A DNA stretch of 64,000 nucleotides from assembly GCF_001039355.2 (NCBI RefSeq), contig NW_019775498.1:290312-354311 (forward strand), read 5' to 3'. This DNA is from Lingula anatina. Lineage: Eukaryota > Brachiopoda > Lingulata > Lingulida > Lingulidae. Below the pieces are notes generated by a model. That model saw only the letters and a list, made by a program, of their open reading frames with translations. It did not search any database and had not been told where the DNA came from. The translations under genes were made by a program, and so were the position numbers. Positions 47,393 through 62,000 of the stretch are shown here, in pieces; position 1 is the first letter of the stretch, and every line of letters starts with the position of its first letter.

Positions 47393-47567
47393 CTACCAAC
47401 ACGTGTGCTCCGTCACTTTCTTGATGCACCTGTCACAGTCGACGTAGCAGCACCAGATATATTTACAGTTACATCTCTCCTCCACCATCTTGGACACCGA
47501 CTTGAACCCGCGGCCGCAGCACATGGAGTCACACCCGGCACTTGTGGGACTTCCCTTTATACAGCGT
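47393..47567 (-). CDS. Wnt11: Wnt11 exon 5 (C-terminal, stop TAG at 47393-47395)
   Basis: Acceptor TATTTCAG before 47567. It codes for the last 57 residues and completes a split Arg codon, with the cysteine-rich Wnt end: CDSMCCGRGF, RCNCKYIWCCYVDC and a final Thr-Cys-Trp. Most Wnts end Cys-Lys; the extra Trp in place of Lys is a minor oddity. Confidence 0.95.
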
Positions 47568-50500
47568 CTGAAATACAGACACACGTTCATTTAACCCGGA
47601 GTCACAGTCAGCACATGTGGGTTTCCCCTTTATACAACGTTTAAAATACAGATACACGTTCATTTAACATGACGGTCGTGGAAATATAGAAAATTAAGCG
47701 TTCTTGCAAACTTAACGTTATTACCATTGCCATATGATAATATTTGAGAGAATGGCAGCCTAAGAACATCGTTACAGATGGAGCATGAGCACTTTTTCGG
47801 AACAACCTACCTGCCCTTGGTCCCGACAGATCCTGTAGATTTATCCGGGTTACAGTAATCCGGTGACGTGGTGTAGTAGATGAGGTCGTCCTGCCGGATT
47901 GAGCGTCTGTACCGATTTGTGGGCACCAGATGCCGTTTTTTCCCAACGCGTTCGTTTTTCACCTCCACTGCGACGCCATATTTTGTCATCAACATCTCTG
48001 CAATACTTTTGAACTTGGGTAGCGCACGCCAGCATGTCTTCACCGAACAGGAGCCAGATACCCCGTGGCACTTACACGTTGTACTTAAACTGTCCAGTAC
48101 AACCTAGAATAAAGTCATATATTATGTTATATTAGAATATCCAAGGGGATGGGCGCAAAGCAAGAATATAGTCATGTATAATGTTATAGTATTGGAATAT
48201 CAAAGAGACGGGGACAAAGCAAGAATAAAGCCATGTATAATGTTATATGTTTGCAGACCCAAGGGGGGGGGGACTAGAAAAACTGTTAAAGAATCGTAAG
48301 ATCCAGGGGGAGAGGGCTACAGCAGCCATTTGTTCCTCCCTTAGTTTCTGATCCCCTCTTCCTTCCACGAAAAGTATAACAATCAAAACAAAATTTTCGC
48401 TCCTGTTCCTTTTATATTATATACTAAATGTATCTTAGACCATCATTTCTAATATTAACATAGCGAAACGAGACAAATGTTTATCTTTGTTCATCCGCAA
48501 GCTAACGTACTAACGTATATGTAGGATATCTGCCAGTGTTATAACACAAAAATATTCCATGTTGCTAATGAAGTGGATAATCCATAATTCTGAGGTGCCA
48601 AATGAACATGGAGGCTTGGCAGTGATGTCAGAAATAAGTACCAATCAGTCAGTCAAAAGGTGTATTGTTGAAGTAAGTTACACCAGAAAAGAGGACAGTG
48701 GCCCTGTCGTACTAGCAGAGCTCTGAATAGCTGTAAGTGCACTGGGTGACCTCACTCTTGTGTACCCATTGCACCCGAAATGTTTACATGTACTCCAAGT
48801 GAACCATATCGACACATCTACGTTCTTGATGCTGGCGACAGTGAAAGGTTCAATCTTCAACCCACAACACAATCAGCAGCGCCTATCACATCATTTGACA
48901 CAGAGAATCACGTGCGTGGTGTACTAAACACCTACCAAGACCTATATGCTATGACGGTGACAGGCACGTCTTCGTTACTTCCGTAAATATGTTATTGAGG
49001 CAACACTAACGTGATAAAGCACGATATCTCATCTTTGTTTTAAATTGTTCGCTGAACAGTGTGAACATGTTATTGATCGCTTCAACGCACTTTACAAATA
49101 AACTTATGTTTCTACACAACCTAACGCAATGTCACACCTGGCGCAATGTTGATTTCTCCACAACATCTTCTCTAACGCAATGCATCCCTCACCTTTCTTC
49201 CAGAGGCATTATTATGCCTGTTCATAGTTGCCTTCTTTGAATTCCTTGCTCGCCTCCTTGCTGTCAGCCAAGGAGCATCGGAGAACGTCTCAGAAAAGCC
49301 TATACCGTACCGGACATTGTCACTACACCCGCCCCATTTGAAAGTGGGTGGCGCTGGGGTCGTGGGAAGAGCCCCGCAGTTACACTGGCTCAGAGCACCT
49401 GTGGCGCATGACCGAGATACCACGTGGGCCACTGCAGCAGACGACAGCGCGTGCACATACGCCTGCTCTCTGGTACCTGAAATTTATTTCAACCATTTAT
49501 TACTTAACTATATCTCAGTCAGAATCAGATTTCGATTGAGCATGTCACTAAAACAAGTATGCCCCCCCCCCCCCCCCCNAAAGTGGGTGGCGCTGGGGTC
49601 GTGGGAAGAGCCCCGCAGTTACACTGGCTCAGAGCACCTGTGGCGCATGACCGAGATACCACGTGGGCCACTGCAGCAGACGACAGCGCGTGCACATACG
49701 CCTGCTCTCTGGTACCTGAAATTTATTTCAACCATTTATTACTTAACTATATCTCAGTCAGAATCAGATTTCGATTCAGCATGTCACTAAAACAAGTATG
49801 CCCCCCCCCATCCCTAGATAGGCCTAACCCACAGAGTAAAATTGGCCTACTGGAAAAAATGTTAGACATTCTACGGCACAACTGCCCCAAACCAAAGTCT
49901 TTTCTCTGGTAGGAGACGAATACACCACCTTGGTTTGGGAATGGGTGGACCCCCTTCTCGATGAGAAGAGGCAAACTATTGGCAATTGATTTATATTTTA
50001 CTTTATAATGTGATTTAAAAAATACACCACATGAATAAAACCAGGCATATAGGCTCAAGCATTGCGATGCCGACTGTGTAATTTGATCTTAAAACATTTT
50101 CGTTTGATGACCAAGTTTAAAGAAATTGATATCTCGCGCCAAACGTTGGCAATTGTGCGTCTTTATGTCACCGTGGCGAGGCTTTATTGTAAGTGATACG
50201 CTTTAGCCGGGAGAACAGCAATCATTGTGGAATTAGCTGTGCTACCAACGGTAAAATGGACCGAAGCCACAAAGACCAACTGGTGACTTCACAAAGGAGG
50301 ATAGGTCTACATAAAGAACAGGTGGGGTTATTACGGGAAATTAAAGTAGCTGTTAATCATTTCAATAAATAGTTTGCAAATTTGCCTCTGGTAAAACTTG
50401 TATAGTCTTTCAAGATCTGTGAAATATATAGTAAAATACTAAAGATTAAACAACGACCAAGTTAGGTGATGACACCAAGTACGTGCTTTATTACCCTAAT

Positions 50501-53500
50501 GCGTTCCCGTTCTGTTGAAGGACTCACCTGAGGTCAGATCTTTGTTAAACCGGGGTGCCAGTAGAACTGAGGAGCAGTTCCAGCGTCTCTCCTTAAACCG
50601 GTCCTTACACGAGTACACTGCCTGAGTCGCTGCACTGACTAACAGTGGCATCAGCTCCAAGTTGTTACGACATAGCGCTACCTGTTGTGACGTCATACCA
50701 CGAGATTTCATTTGCGAGCATAGTTTCGTGTTATTCCACGCCGTGGCATTCAGTTTGACCAGGCCGCTGAAAATTTAAGACAAAATTTTAATCGAAATAC
50801 AAAAAAAAAAAGTGAGGAAGACATGGCGACGTTGTGACATTGAGATCGAGATGTTAAGTGTGAATTACAGCTGAAAGAAAAAGATTTGTGTGAAAGGTTA
50901 CTTTGTGAATGTGTCTATGACAAGTCTGCGACATTCACAAGTCATCCCCAAAACTTATTCTACAACATACATGTAACCTTTAGTCAACCAAGTGCCTGCT
51001 CTTCAGCTACCTTAGGCCTAATTCACTCTTGTAGCAGCAGGTGCACAGGTTAGGTAAAATCCAAAACAAAGTTACAACATCAACGATTTTATATCAATAC
51101 CATAAATAATATCAACTCTGGGGCAACCGTCTTGCAAACCACAAGGTTCTTAGAACTGATGAAGTTAATTTCATGTTGCCTTTAATCAATCCACAAGACA
51201 GGGCCGTTTTCTCCCATACTGCGAGCACGCGGCATGTCGGCTTCACCTCGCGGACCACCGGGACTTACACGGAGCATTTCGTTATTGGCCAAACTTTAGG
51301 CGAGGACAACACATGTTTTGGGAATTGAACGCTGTCTGTTCGGGTTGTGTGGGCACGTGGTTCGAGCACGCGGTATACACATCACGACAGTGTCTGCATC
51401 AGTGGTGTGTGTAGTTTGCACGGAGAGCAAATTAGTATAAACAGTTTACGCAAGACATGCGCTCTGTGCGGCAATGTGATCACAGGGGAACACCTCACCA
51501 CATTTCTGCATATCTCGTGAAAAAGGTGAAGTAACACTCTAGCTTCTAGTTCGGCCAGAACCCTGTATACTGCAGGAGCAAAACTGGACGCAGAAGATCA
51601 AAAGCGTGACGCCGCGACCTTACAAAATTGCTCGCAAATTGAAGAGTAGCTAGCGCCTGATTCGTAGCCGACCAGCGCTGATTGGTTTTGATGTTTGGTT
51701 TCGGATCAAAAGGCAGCTATTCGCTGAGGAGAAGCCTCTTAAACATTAGTCTCTGTAGCTGAAAAAGTAAAAAGCTCATTAGCTATCCCCTGTAAACACT
51801 GCACCCGTGGGTCGGGCACGAATCCCGCCTGTACATCGGTGACAGTGAACTGTGACTGCTAGCAATGACATTGGATGACTCAGGGTGACTGAGACTGCTA
51901 GCAATGACATTGGATAACTCAGGGTGACTGAGACTGCTAGCAATGACACTGGGTGACAGTGACTGTGACTGCTAGCGGTGACACTGGGTGACAGTAACTG
52001 TGACTGCTAGCAATGACACTGGGTGACAGTGACTGTGACTGCTAGCGGTGACACTGGGTGACAGTGACTGTGACTGCTAGCAATGACACTGGGTGACAGT
52101 GACTGTGACTGCTAGTGGTGACATTGGGTGACAGTGACTGCGGGCCGTGACAGCTTGCGGTGACATGGGGTGAGGGTGATAATACGGTGTGTTCTGTTGT
52201 TTATAGCAGTTGTTGGACTAGAAGTGTCGGTCGTGGGTGTGGCAAAGGTCTGTTTGATTTAACCTTACAGACAGCAAGAGGCAAAAATGTATAGAAAAAA
52301 GTTAAGGCAAAGGGACGAATTAATTTTGTAGAAATATTGCGTGTTTTCATTTGAGAGAAAAGTTTCATTGGATCTTTGGACAGCTGTACTGAAAAAAAAA
52401 ATTGTTAAGATCTTTACTTTTTTGTATCCTGCTGATGGTTTTGCCTAGACGAATACTGGACGAAGCCAGCCATCAGCAGGATACCAAAAAAAGTAAAAAT
52501 CTCGACAATGAGTATTTTTTCAGTGAAAAACTAACATGCATCGTCCACCGTAAAATTGCAAGGTCGTTCCTCCTGTTCGGTGTATATGTACAAAATTGTA
52601 TGAAAACGCAGTTAGGATGAAGTGATCATCAGAAATGACAAGCGAACTTGGTAGTGTGCATTGACGCAGAGTATAAAGTTTGGCATTGTGCAGTGATGTT
52701 GACTATATAGCGGATTTATGAAGAATCTCGCGACAACCCTCATCACTCTGCTTTGAAACAGTTTTATATATCACAAGTTTGGGTTTCCAATTTAACAGGT
52801 TATTTAACATGAAAGTAGTTTCATAACCTCAAACAGCATGATCATAAAGTGATGAAATATTTCTTAACAAACAAAGTCGAAAATACCTTAGTCAATAAAA
52901 TACCGCTGATAGATGACAAAACGTGAAGATATTTGAACAAAATACAGGAGAGAAAATGTGTTATCTGAGACTTGTGGTGACATTAGCTGCGAGACCAGTC
53001 AGCGTCTCTACAAGGCCCGCCTCGTGTGTGGGCATGGTGCTGTCACAGTAGTTTAGGGTCGGGGGGGGGGGGGGTAAGGGGGGGGAATCACCATCTAGGA
53101 TTTGAGGATGCATACCTTCGACCAATAGCGATGTTCCCACCCTCTGTCTCCCCGTACCGCCCTCCCGCCCAATCTCCCGCCTTCTATTCCGCCCTCTGTC
53201 TCTCCCTCCCATCCCCCATCTCGCCCGCCCTCCGCCGCCCTCCGCTCTCTATTCCGCCCTCCGCCTTCCACTTCGTCTACCCCCTCCCAGTCGATGTGCA
53301 AACCTACTGCTCACCTTTCCTTCGTACTTATAATCGGCCGCGTGGAGCACTAGCCCTCTGAGCCCTAATCTTTCACCAGGAAGACAAAGCACCCAATTTT
53401 TGACACGCTAATTAGACCAGTAAATATCACAGGCGAAAATATGTGGTTTACCAGAAAGACGCGCTGACTGACAGCAACTGTCGTCATAGGGCAAGGATTT

Positions 53501-54037
53501 CAACAGAAATACACATTAGGGCGTCTGCATGCATGCATGTGCACGAGACACGCGCCTTGAATTAGGAAAGGGACAAGACAATGCAGTTCTGCAAATAAGA
53601 CGGTTTCAGTTGAACTACTGAGCCTTCGCCATTCATGGCTGACAGTTCGTTTAGTCATCTTTTATGCTTCTGTCCCAATAGGGAAACTGAAGGCGTTTTC
53701 ACATTTTGAATCTAAATGAATCCTTGTAGGTGAAGCCAAATGTTGATAATAGAAATTGACAGATAAAAAAAATATTTTGATATATATCCCCCATATCTGA
53801 TGGCATACATGTTTCTCCCAGACGGGGGCATCACCGCCTTCATCTTCTTGCGGCGGGAAAGAAAACCTTCGAAATCACCTGAACTGCAATGAGCCACAGG
53901 TCAAAGCAGGTCTATGTGAGTTTTGCGTGTATCTCTTTTGCCTTTATCTTAATAATCTTGTTATCTTGTTTTGTTTCTAAATTTTTGGTCCTCTCCATTG
54001 CCGCACAGCATACACTTTTACCCCTTTCTCTTTTTCT

Positions 54038-54090
<53 letters not shown>

Positions 54091-57089
54091 AACAGACAAA
54101 ATTTTGACATGACATTTCTCTCCTGTAGATAAATAAACAGTCACCATTGCGTCATCCAAAAACGCGGCAAAAAGCATAATCGTGTTAGAGAACGAAGGCG
54201 GTGGTTATTTTCGCGATCGGTTACACGATAAGAACAACACTCCTTACTTAGAGTAACATTTCTGGTCTCTGTAAACGGAATAAAATGTGATGTTTTCTAC
54301 ATTCCTCCTGAGATATTCATCTAAGATAACAAACTGTAAGGTATGTAAAACTCGGAATGTAAAGATCATACATCCCTCATCAGTTACAGAGTGATTTTGT
54401 ATTTTTTTTCTAACATTGGATTCGTTTGTTTTCTAATAGGGCCCTGTGCCAATGCTTTTCACAGTGTACTTGAACATGGATAGCGTAAGACAGGTTCAAG
54501 AAGGTCCGCCCCTATCACGACCAATATGGCGACCTGCCTGCCCTCTCTCTGATGATATCAGACATGTAGAAAAGCACATAAATCTTCCAAATGTTCCTAA
54601 CATGACTGCAATAACGCACATATACAAGTTAAGGAAGAACTCACGTCTATGCCTACGCCAGGGTGACGGAGGGTGATGGGAAACATATTAAACCGTTGGC
54701 CACGGCGTTCTTCATATCAAGGTACTTCCAACCTACTTAATACCATTAACTTCCCTTGACTTTTTCTACATCACCCGTAAACGCTGCGTTCTTGAGACGC
54801 CCATAAAAATGCCAAGCGATGCAGTAGGTTTTTTAGGTTCATTGAAATCTGGCTCAGATATTGCAATTTCTCGCCCATGAAAGTTCTACAGCAAAAACAC
54901 AAAATAAAACCCATTTTAAAATGTCATAGAAAACAACGCCTTTTAAAAAGTGAGGATGTGTGTGTGTGTTTTTTGATTGTTTGTTATTTTGTTGCTTTTT
55001 TTTGGGGGGCAATGCCTTTTCTTGATGCGACGGATTCGGCAGTGGCATTAGATCGTTTGAAATATAATACTACGATTACATTTAGTGTTTCACATTTCAT
55101 CTCAAAATTAACCTTCTCTAAATAGTGTTCTGCACTTATAAATTATATTAATGCTTCTACATGAGGTTGTTATTGTGTTGATTTGATTTGGTTTCGCTGC
55201 CTCATATCTTCCATATAGTTTTCTTCCTCTTCTGTCTTTTAAAATTTAATTTTAATTTCATTTTATGTCAACTCGTCTCTCTCGCAAACGCTCACACAGA
55301 ATGTTGCGTCGTTTTCACGCACGCATTCACAATTGTTATATTAGCATTATCACTACGATCTGTATCATGTGTGGAGTCCCTATATCCCCTATCTAACCCC
55401 ACCCCACTGTGGAGAGTTTGAGACTGCGTTCCGCATGCCCTGCGTCGACCTTATTAATTCCTCGTCGTGTCTTTATGAAGGTTTCGTTCGGGGGCGTCCT
55501 AATGGAAAAGGCATTTGTTCCACTAACAGAAAAGGCCCTGGTATTTCACTGCCAGCTATACGGAATTCAGATGAAAAGTGCTTATGAAAATGTCTCAAAA
55601 TGGCCAAAGAGCAGAACGAGCCGATCAAATTCAGGAATGAAAAGATTAAAGAGACGCTGTCATAAGTAACGGGTGAGTGCGCGTTCCTCGCTGACTTTGT
55701 AGTTGTGGGGAATTTACTCGGCCGAGAAATCATTCCGTATTCTTCACACACTGCTGCGAAACACGACACGAACTACTTTGTTCTTTTTGACTTCACTGAC
55801 ATATCACTTCACACGTCTAAGAAACTGAACAAAGTTTGGAGCTGCATGCCTAAGGATACATAAACAGTATCGACAGATATTAAGAAGAGAAAAAATAACA
55901 CACTAATTTATCCAGTATTCAGGAGGCTACAGAACTGTAATATGTGCAAGTTTTTCATTTACGTTATTTTTAACTGGTAAGGGGGTAAGCCTACCCTCTA
56001 CCAGGGCGAGTGATAGATTTTCACAGATATGTCTCTAGCTAGATAGATGGTCATTTAGGGCTCAACTCAACTCGCCCTGGTAGAGGGTAGGGTAAGCCAG
56101 ACATTTTATTACAATAAGGTGGATGAGGGGGGATACGCCAGAGATTTTATTACAAAGGGGTGGATGAGGGGGGGTACGCCAGAGATTTTATTACAAAGGG
56201 GCGGGTGAGAGGGGTACGACAGACATTTATTACAACTGGCAGGTGAGGTGGGTAAAGCCAGACATTTAAATTTTATTGTAAAAGGGTGGTTGAGGTGGGA
56301 GAGCCAATCATTTAAGTAAAAAGGGTAGGTGTAATGGTTGTGACAACTTGGAGATGAAGAGGGTTTGTGATTATATGACAACTGACTCCATATTTGGATA
56401 ATCGCTGATGAAGCGCACACGCGGGCGACCCCTTGCATGCTAACTGCAGCGTGCACCCATGTTCTAAGATATTTAAAGGTTATTAGACTCTGAGTAAGAT
56501 TCAACTCGACGCCTGACACCAAGGGTGGGACCACGTTTGTTTGTGTCCCGCGTTCCTGGAGTTCCCAGTGGAGACACTGTGACAGCATGGTTAGATAAAC
56601 GACTTGTTTACATGACCGCAACCTGGCTGCGCATTTAATTAAAGATGATCTCGCTTTAACTCTATTTATAACTAAAAAATACAAACTGCTATTATTATAG
56701 TTATTAGTAGTAGCAATATAATAATAATTATTATTATTATTGTGATCGTTGTTGTTGTTGTTTTTGTTGTTCCTTAAAAGAAAAACACGATGTCTGAGCG
56801 TATTATTATTATTATTATTTCGAAAACGCGTCCCGCGTATCCCCGTGCTCTGTGGCCCAGTGTTCACCCAACTCCGCCCTAATCAGCAGTCATCTCTCCA
56901 CTCTGAGTGTAATCTCGCTTTCTCCTCCCTTTTGGAATGTGGTGGGGATCAAGTCGGCAGAAAATGTATCATTTATAAGAAGGCAGTTGTCACACGGCGT
57001 CTTGACCCTTTGTAAACACTGCAGATAGCGACCGCTTTTGATACGACACGTTCTACAGCGTTAATTACATGCTATTCTGGCTATTACAT

Positions 57090-57131
<42 letters not shown>

Positions 57132-58990
57132 GTTCCATTGTAAATTGTGTATTTTCAATAAATTGCAGAATGTTTGAGCTAAAAACCCTGCACCGCGAAG
57201 GCTAATTCCTACTGTAATTGTTGATACATATTAGACCCTGATGTAAAGAGTACTCTTGAAATACTGAGGCTTTTCATAACTGATACTAACATATGGACTC
57301 GGTCCGTCCAGCGGTCAAGCCATTTGTCCATTAAACAAGCATTACTATTTTGTCCACAGTGCCCAAGATATGACCCAGACCCGTAGCCAGCAATTTCAAG
57401 GGGAGGGGACTTTTTCTGAAAAAGTGGACCTTTTACCATGAAACCCTCGAGTACATTTGTACTTAGATAACACTTTACCCAGAGTGGACCTTTTCCAAGC
57501 AAAAGGGTGGCTCGTTTGTACCTCTGAACCCCCTTCCCTGGCTACGGGTCAGACCCGTCGTTTCTATTGGTGCAATAGACCATCCATGAGGGGCAGTACA
57601 GGACTGAGGTTCCTGGAAGCATCGCTATGTGCCCCGTGTCTACAGCGGGAAGTGTTGATATAGATGTGGTGCTAGTCACCCGTCTCTCCCTGCCAACGCA
57701 TCGCGGCGCTATCTATATATTTCTTGCTCTCAGCGATGACTAAATCGCAAAACCTATTAACTATATATAATTTTCCTTTAGATCAGAGTTTTTACTTTAG
57801 ATTCAAGAAAAACTAAATGCGAACTCATTGCAGGAAACACTAAATTAAATGATCTCTTTTTTTAACTATGGTTTAGACAAAAAATCCTCCCCTGCAGACT
57901 GTTTAAATGATGTCGTCCCATAAAGAGGCTAGAGATCTACATATACGGGGCATACGGTCCAGTCCTTGGCGTTTAGAGGACAAGGGGATAAAGACAGTGA
58001 ACAGTCGGTATCTTTGGCCCTTTTTCCCTCCATCTTTGCTAAAACTTTAATTATATATATCCTTGGGCTTGGAAATAATTTACCATACATAATTATCATA
58101 TATTTTACTGTCAGGATTTTTAATTCGTCCTTTGAGTAATAATTAAAATACAAATGCTACTAAAATGACATTTTCAACTTACAACTGTGTGACTCTGGTG
58201 TGCTTTAAAACCGAAAGTAAAATTTAGTTCAGTTGATTATTATAGCTTGTGTATCAGTTTTATGCTTAAGTAATGTCCCCTGTCTCCCTGGTGGTCACTG
58301 TGCAAAACCTGGTGGTAACCGTCTAGAACCTGATGGTCACCGTCCAGAACCTGGTGGCCACCGTCCAGAGCCTGATGGTCAACGTCCAGAACCTGGTGGC
58401 CACCATCCAGAACCTGATGGTCAACGTCCAGAACCTGGTGGTCACCGTACAGAACCTGGTGGTCACCGTCTAGAACCTGGTGGTCACCGTACAGAACCTG
58501 GTGGTCACCGTCCAATAACTGGTGGTCACGGTCCAGTAACTGGTGGTCACCGTCCAGAACCTGGAGGGCACTGTCCCGAACCTGGTGGTCACTGTTACTA
58601 ACTGACATCTGGACCATAAAAACGTTTCTGCAAGTTGCTCCCTGTAGGTTTGAGCTGTGAATGTTTGAACTGTTGTTACAAACCACTTGACCACGTGGAG
58701 GAGTGTTAATGGGCTACGCCATATGGCTGGACGCTACTGTTGCACTTCTACCGGTGGTTGCGGTGTGCTGTGTATAAACACTGACATGTGTAGATGAGAT
58801 TTTTTTTATATTCTGTATGCAACAGTGTGCGTACGTTTTATATTCTGTATACAACAGTGCGTGTACATGTGATTTTATGTACTGTATAAAACAATGTGTG
58901 CACAGAATTTTTTTTACATTCTGTACACAACAAAATGTATACATGATATTTTTACATACTGTCTGTCTCTCTTTCTCTCTCTCTCTTTCT

Positions 58991-59031
<41 letters not shown>

Positions 59032-62000
59032 ACACACAACGGTATGCACCTGAGCACAGGCGTTCCATGTACAGGTATCATATGTAGAATGTACGGCTGC
59101 AAAATTCCGGCAATACTTGTCAGCTACTTTTCAAATATTTATTCCCTTATCTAACCTGGCTAATGAGCACAAAACTCTGGAAAGCATGTTCATTTTTGTT
59201 TACAGTATAACAGTTCTCATGCTACTTTTCAATACCATCTACTGCCGACAACATTCATCCAGACAAAACGCGAACAATTTTGATATACGAAAAACTTTGT
59301 TACGATAACGTGATAATGATCTCGGGAAAGAAGTAATTGTTTTTATATTATTAAAAACATAAAAATTCGTTTCAAATGGCAAAGTAGGGAAAGTTGGTGA
59401 CATGTAGGAGCAAATTGCTGAAATACACATCTCTATGGAGTAATCACGAGGTGCGTGAGACGTCATTGAAACCGGCTAAAGAGATAACCAGACACAATAT
59501 GCAGTATGCATCAATTCCTGTCCATTTTTTTTAATTTAAATTTTCACGATCGAAAAAAGTTTTAGGAAAAATAGCAGACGACGAACACATGTTGCCTCTG
59601 ACAATAACATGGAGGATGCCTTCGTTTAGATGTCTGCTCAGATGCTGTACAAGCTAGAAGATATTCTACCCAGGAGACCTGCAGCGGTTTCTGGTGTCAA
59701 GCAGGGAAATGATCTTTTTTATTGCGTATCACCCGGTTAGAAATATAATCTCGCCCCGGCACTGCGGGGTCGGCAGTTTGGTCAAGGATGAACAGATTTC
59801 AGCAAAGATTGCGTCTCTCGTCTTTTCTCCACGGCACCCCATTAAGGGGGATCAATGCCCCGAGCTTTGTGCCCGGCTGTTATTATGTTTGTTAAGAAAG
59901 AAACAGGAGTTTTTTCTAAGCTTGTTTTTACACGCGTCAGCGCCTGTGAGGTGGTAAACGAACGATACTTGAGACGCTGCTTTACAACTACATGTTTAAT
60001 ACTTAACCCAAGTTAAAACTGGTTCAAGTATTTCTTAAGAAAAGGGAAACGACACGTAACTGATTACAGTTGCCGCAGTAATGTCCAGGTGACAGTCACC
60101 ACGACAATGTCCCTGTGACAATCGCCACGATAATGTCACAGTAACAGTCACCACAATAATATCCAGGTGACAGTCGCCACGATAGGTGACATTCATCCCG
60201 AAAAAAGCACGGTCCCGATGAAGTCGCATTCCATGGATGGCGGTCGTATCATAAATAAGCACGACACTTGAAGAGGCAAAGCCCCCCTCCCCACCCCCCG
60301 TCAATGCTAGACGGCAGGGGGGGAGGTGTTCCTATCAACGCAAATATCATAAAAACAAAACAAGTGTGGAAGATTTTGAATAACAAAAAAAATACCGAAA
60401 TGTTATCACAACATCTATTAAAGAGCAATCCCTTTCATCACAATCAGTGGAAAGTTATCACAATATTGGCGTGTCAGGGTGTGCTTCCTGCTGTCACTGA
60501 CCTCCACTTTGATTTATCAAAAAAAATTTCCCTAGATATCTTCATCCACCACCCTAAAACTGCTATATTATCTCATTCTGTTATATGTTCAAAACTGCGT
60601 TTTCTTGTTATTCTGGGTATATAATCAAGTTACTTTGCACCGTAAGATGGTTGACGTTATACACTGTCGCTCAAGCTCAGTTTGGCCTTATATACAATCC
60701 TAAAGTTATCCTGTTAATACAATGTATCAACTTCAAAAATCCCGTTTAAAACTTTGAATTACATAGCTGGATAAAGGTTTTAGGTGAATGTCGTGGGTAT
60801 AGCGTGTAAATACTGAAAACCAATTCAGTCTTTCTCACTAAATGGTTTTGAAATGTGACAAACACAAAGAAGTTTTAATCAATAGGCCCGTATGGAGCTC
60901 TATACTTTTGTGGAGTAATCTTGATATTGGCATGAAAAATTCAATATTGTAAGAGGGATTTAAATCAGCCTATTTTTTACATCAAAAAATTAGGATAGTT
61001 ATTTTTGTCATTGTTATCGATTTGTATGTACTTTTTATTGTTATTTTGATAGTTTCATCTTAATCTTTTCTGTGCTTTATTTCGTTTTTTTATAATTTTA
61101 GAATTCTTATAATTGAAGAAGATGAATCTAATATTTATCATGGTTTTACCCTAAATAAATAAATAAATAAATAAGTAAATAAATTGACAGACAAATAGAT
61201 AAATGAATAAATATTTTATTAAAAGTCGCCCGGAAATAATTCCGCTACATCTAACTTGTATATTTATCGTTATTTTGTGGATATTCTAAACCTCGTTTCA
61301 CGGCATCATACTACATATTACAACTTTCTCTTAGAATTGTAACTTGAATTACTTCAAACGTTCACTGCATGTATGGCCATCAAACATTAACCATTAACTG
61401 TGTGGCAGACCAGAAAAAAATTAATAAAATGTGATCATAGTTATATATAATGATTTTTTTCGGATCATCTCATCGCTTTTAAGATTTTAAACGCATTCTG
61501 TAGAGGGCAGCCAACCCCATATCGCCGCCTTGAGGTTGGGAAAAGATCGCAGGAGAAGTTTATCTCCATTTCAAGCGGACACTTAACGGCCGACAAACAG
61601 TTGGACTTTGAGAAATGACCGGCAAATCAAGATATCATCGTGCACAACGTAGTCAGCCCATAACTGTCTGTTCGCACGGAACGCGGGATAAAGAAGTCGA
61701 GCCCAGGCGTTGTCCAATAGGCGTTGTCAGATTTGACAACCAGATAGAAAAGCGAATATTCATACATGCTTTTCTTTATGCACTTAAATTAAATTAAATT
61801 ATGTACTTGATGTCCGTTTCATTAGGTAGTATGTTTTAGGGATCCCTTTTGAAAACCAAAGCATCTTTCCATTTGACTTTATAAATATTCATTCATCTAG
61901 AAGAAATCTGACTCAAAATGCGTTTATAATTTTACTATCAGTATTTACTTTTTTCATTATGGATTTTTGTATCTGATTCGATGCTTCAAGTTCTTTTTTA

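Noticed and set aside
49317-49912. Plus-strand frames opposite Wnt11 exon 3
   Set aside because: Antisense shadow of the exon, extended by the false duplicate at the N.
51849-52140. Regular repeats that might be taken for a CRISPR array
   Set aside because: No spacers: unit follows unit directly, in an animal intron.
53026-53361. Open frames on both strands over a C-rich stretch
   Set aside because: Low-complexity CCCTCC/CCCGCC bias only.
56109-56867. 252-codon open frame on minus, longest in the window
   Set aside because: Made of a 41-bp tandem repeat at one end and an AAT-type microsatellite (Asn runs) at the other, inside Wnt11 intron 1. No domain features.
58233-58601. Frame with signal-like start and Gly-Gly-His-Arg-Pro-Glu-Pro repeats
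   Set aside because: Starts at TTG with no ATG before the repeats; a 21-bp period keeps frames open by arithmetic.
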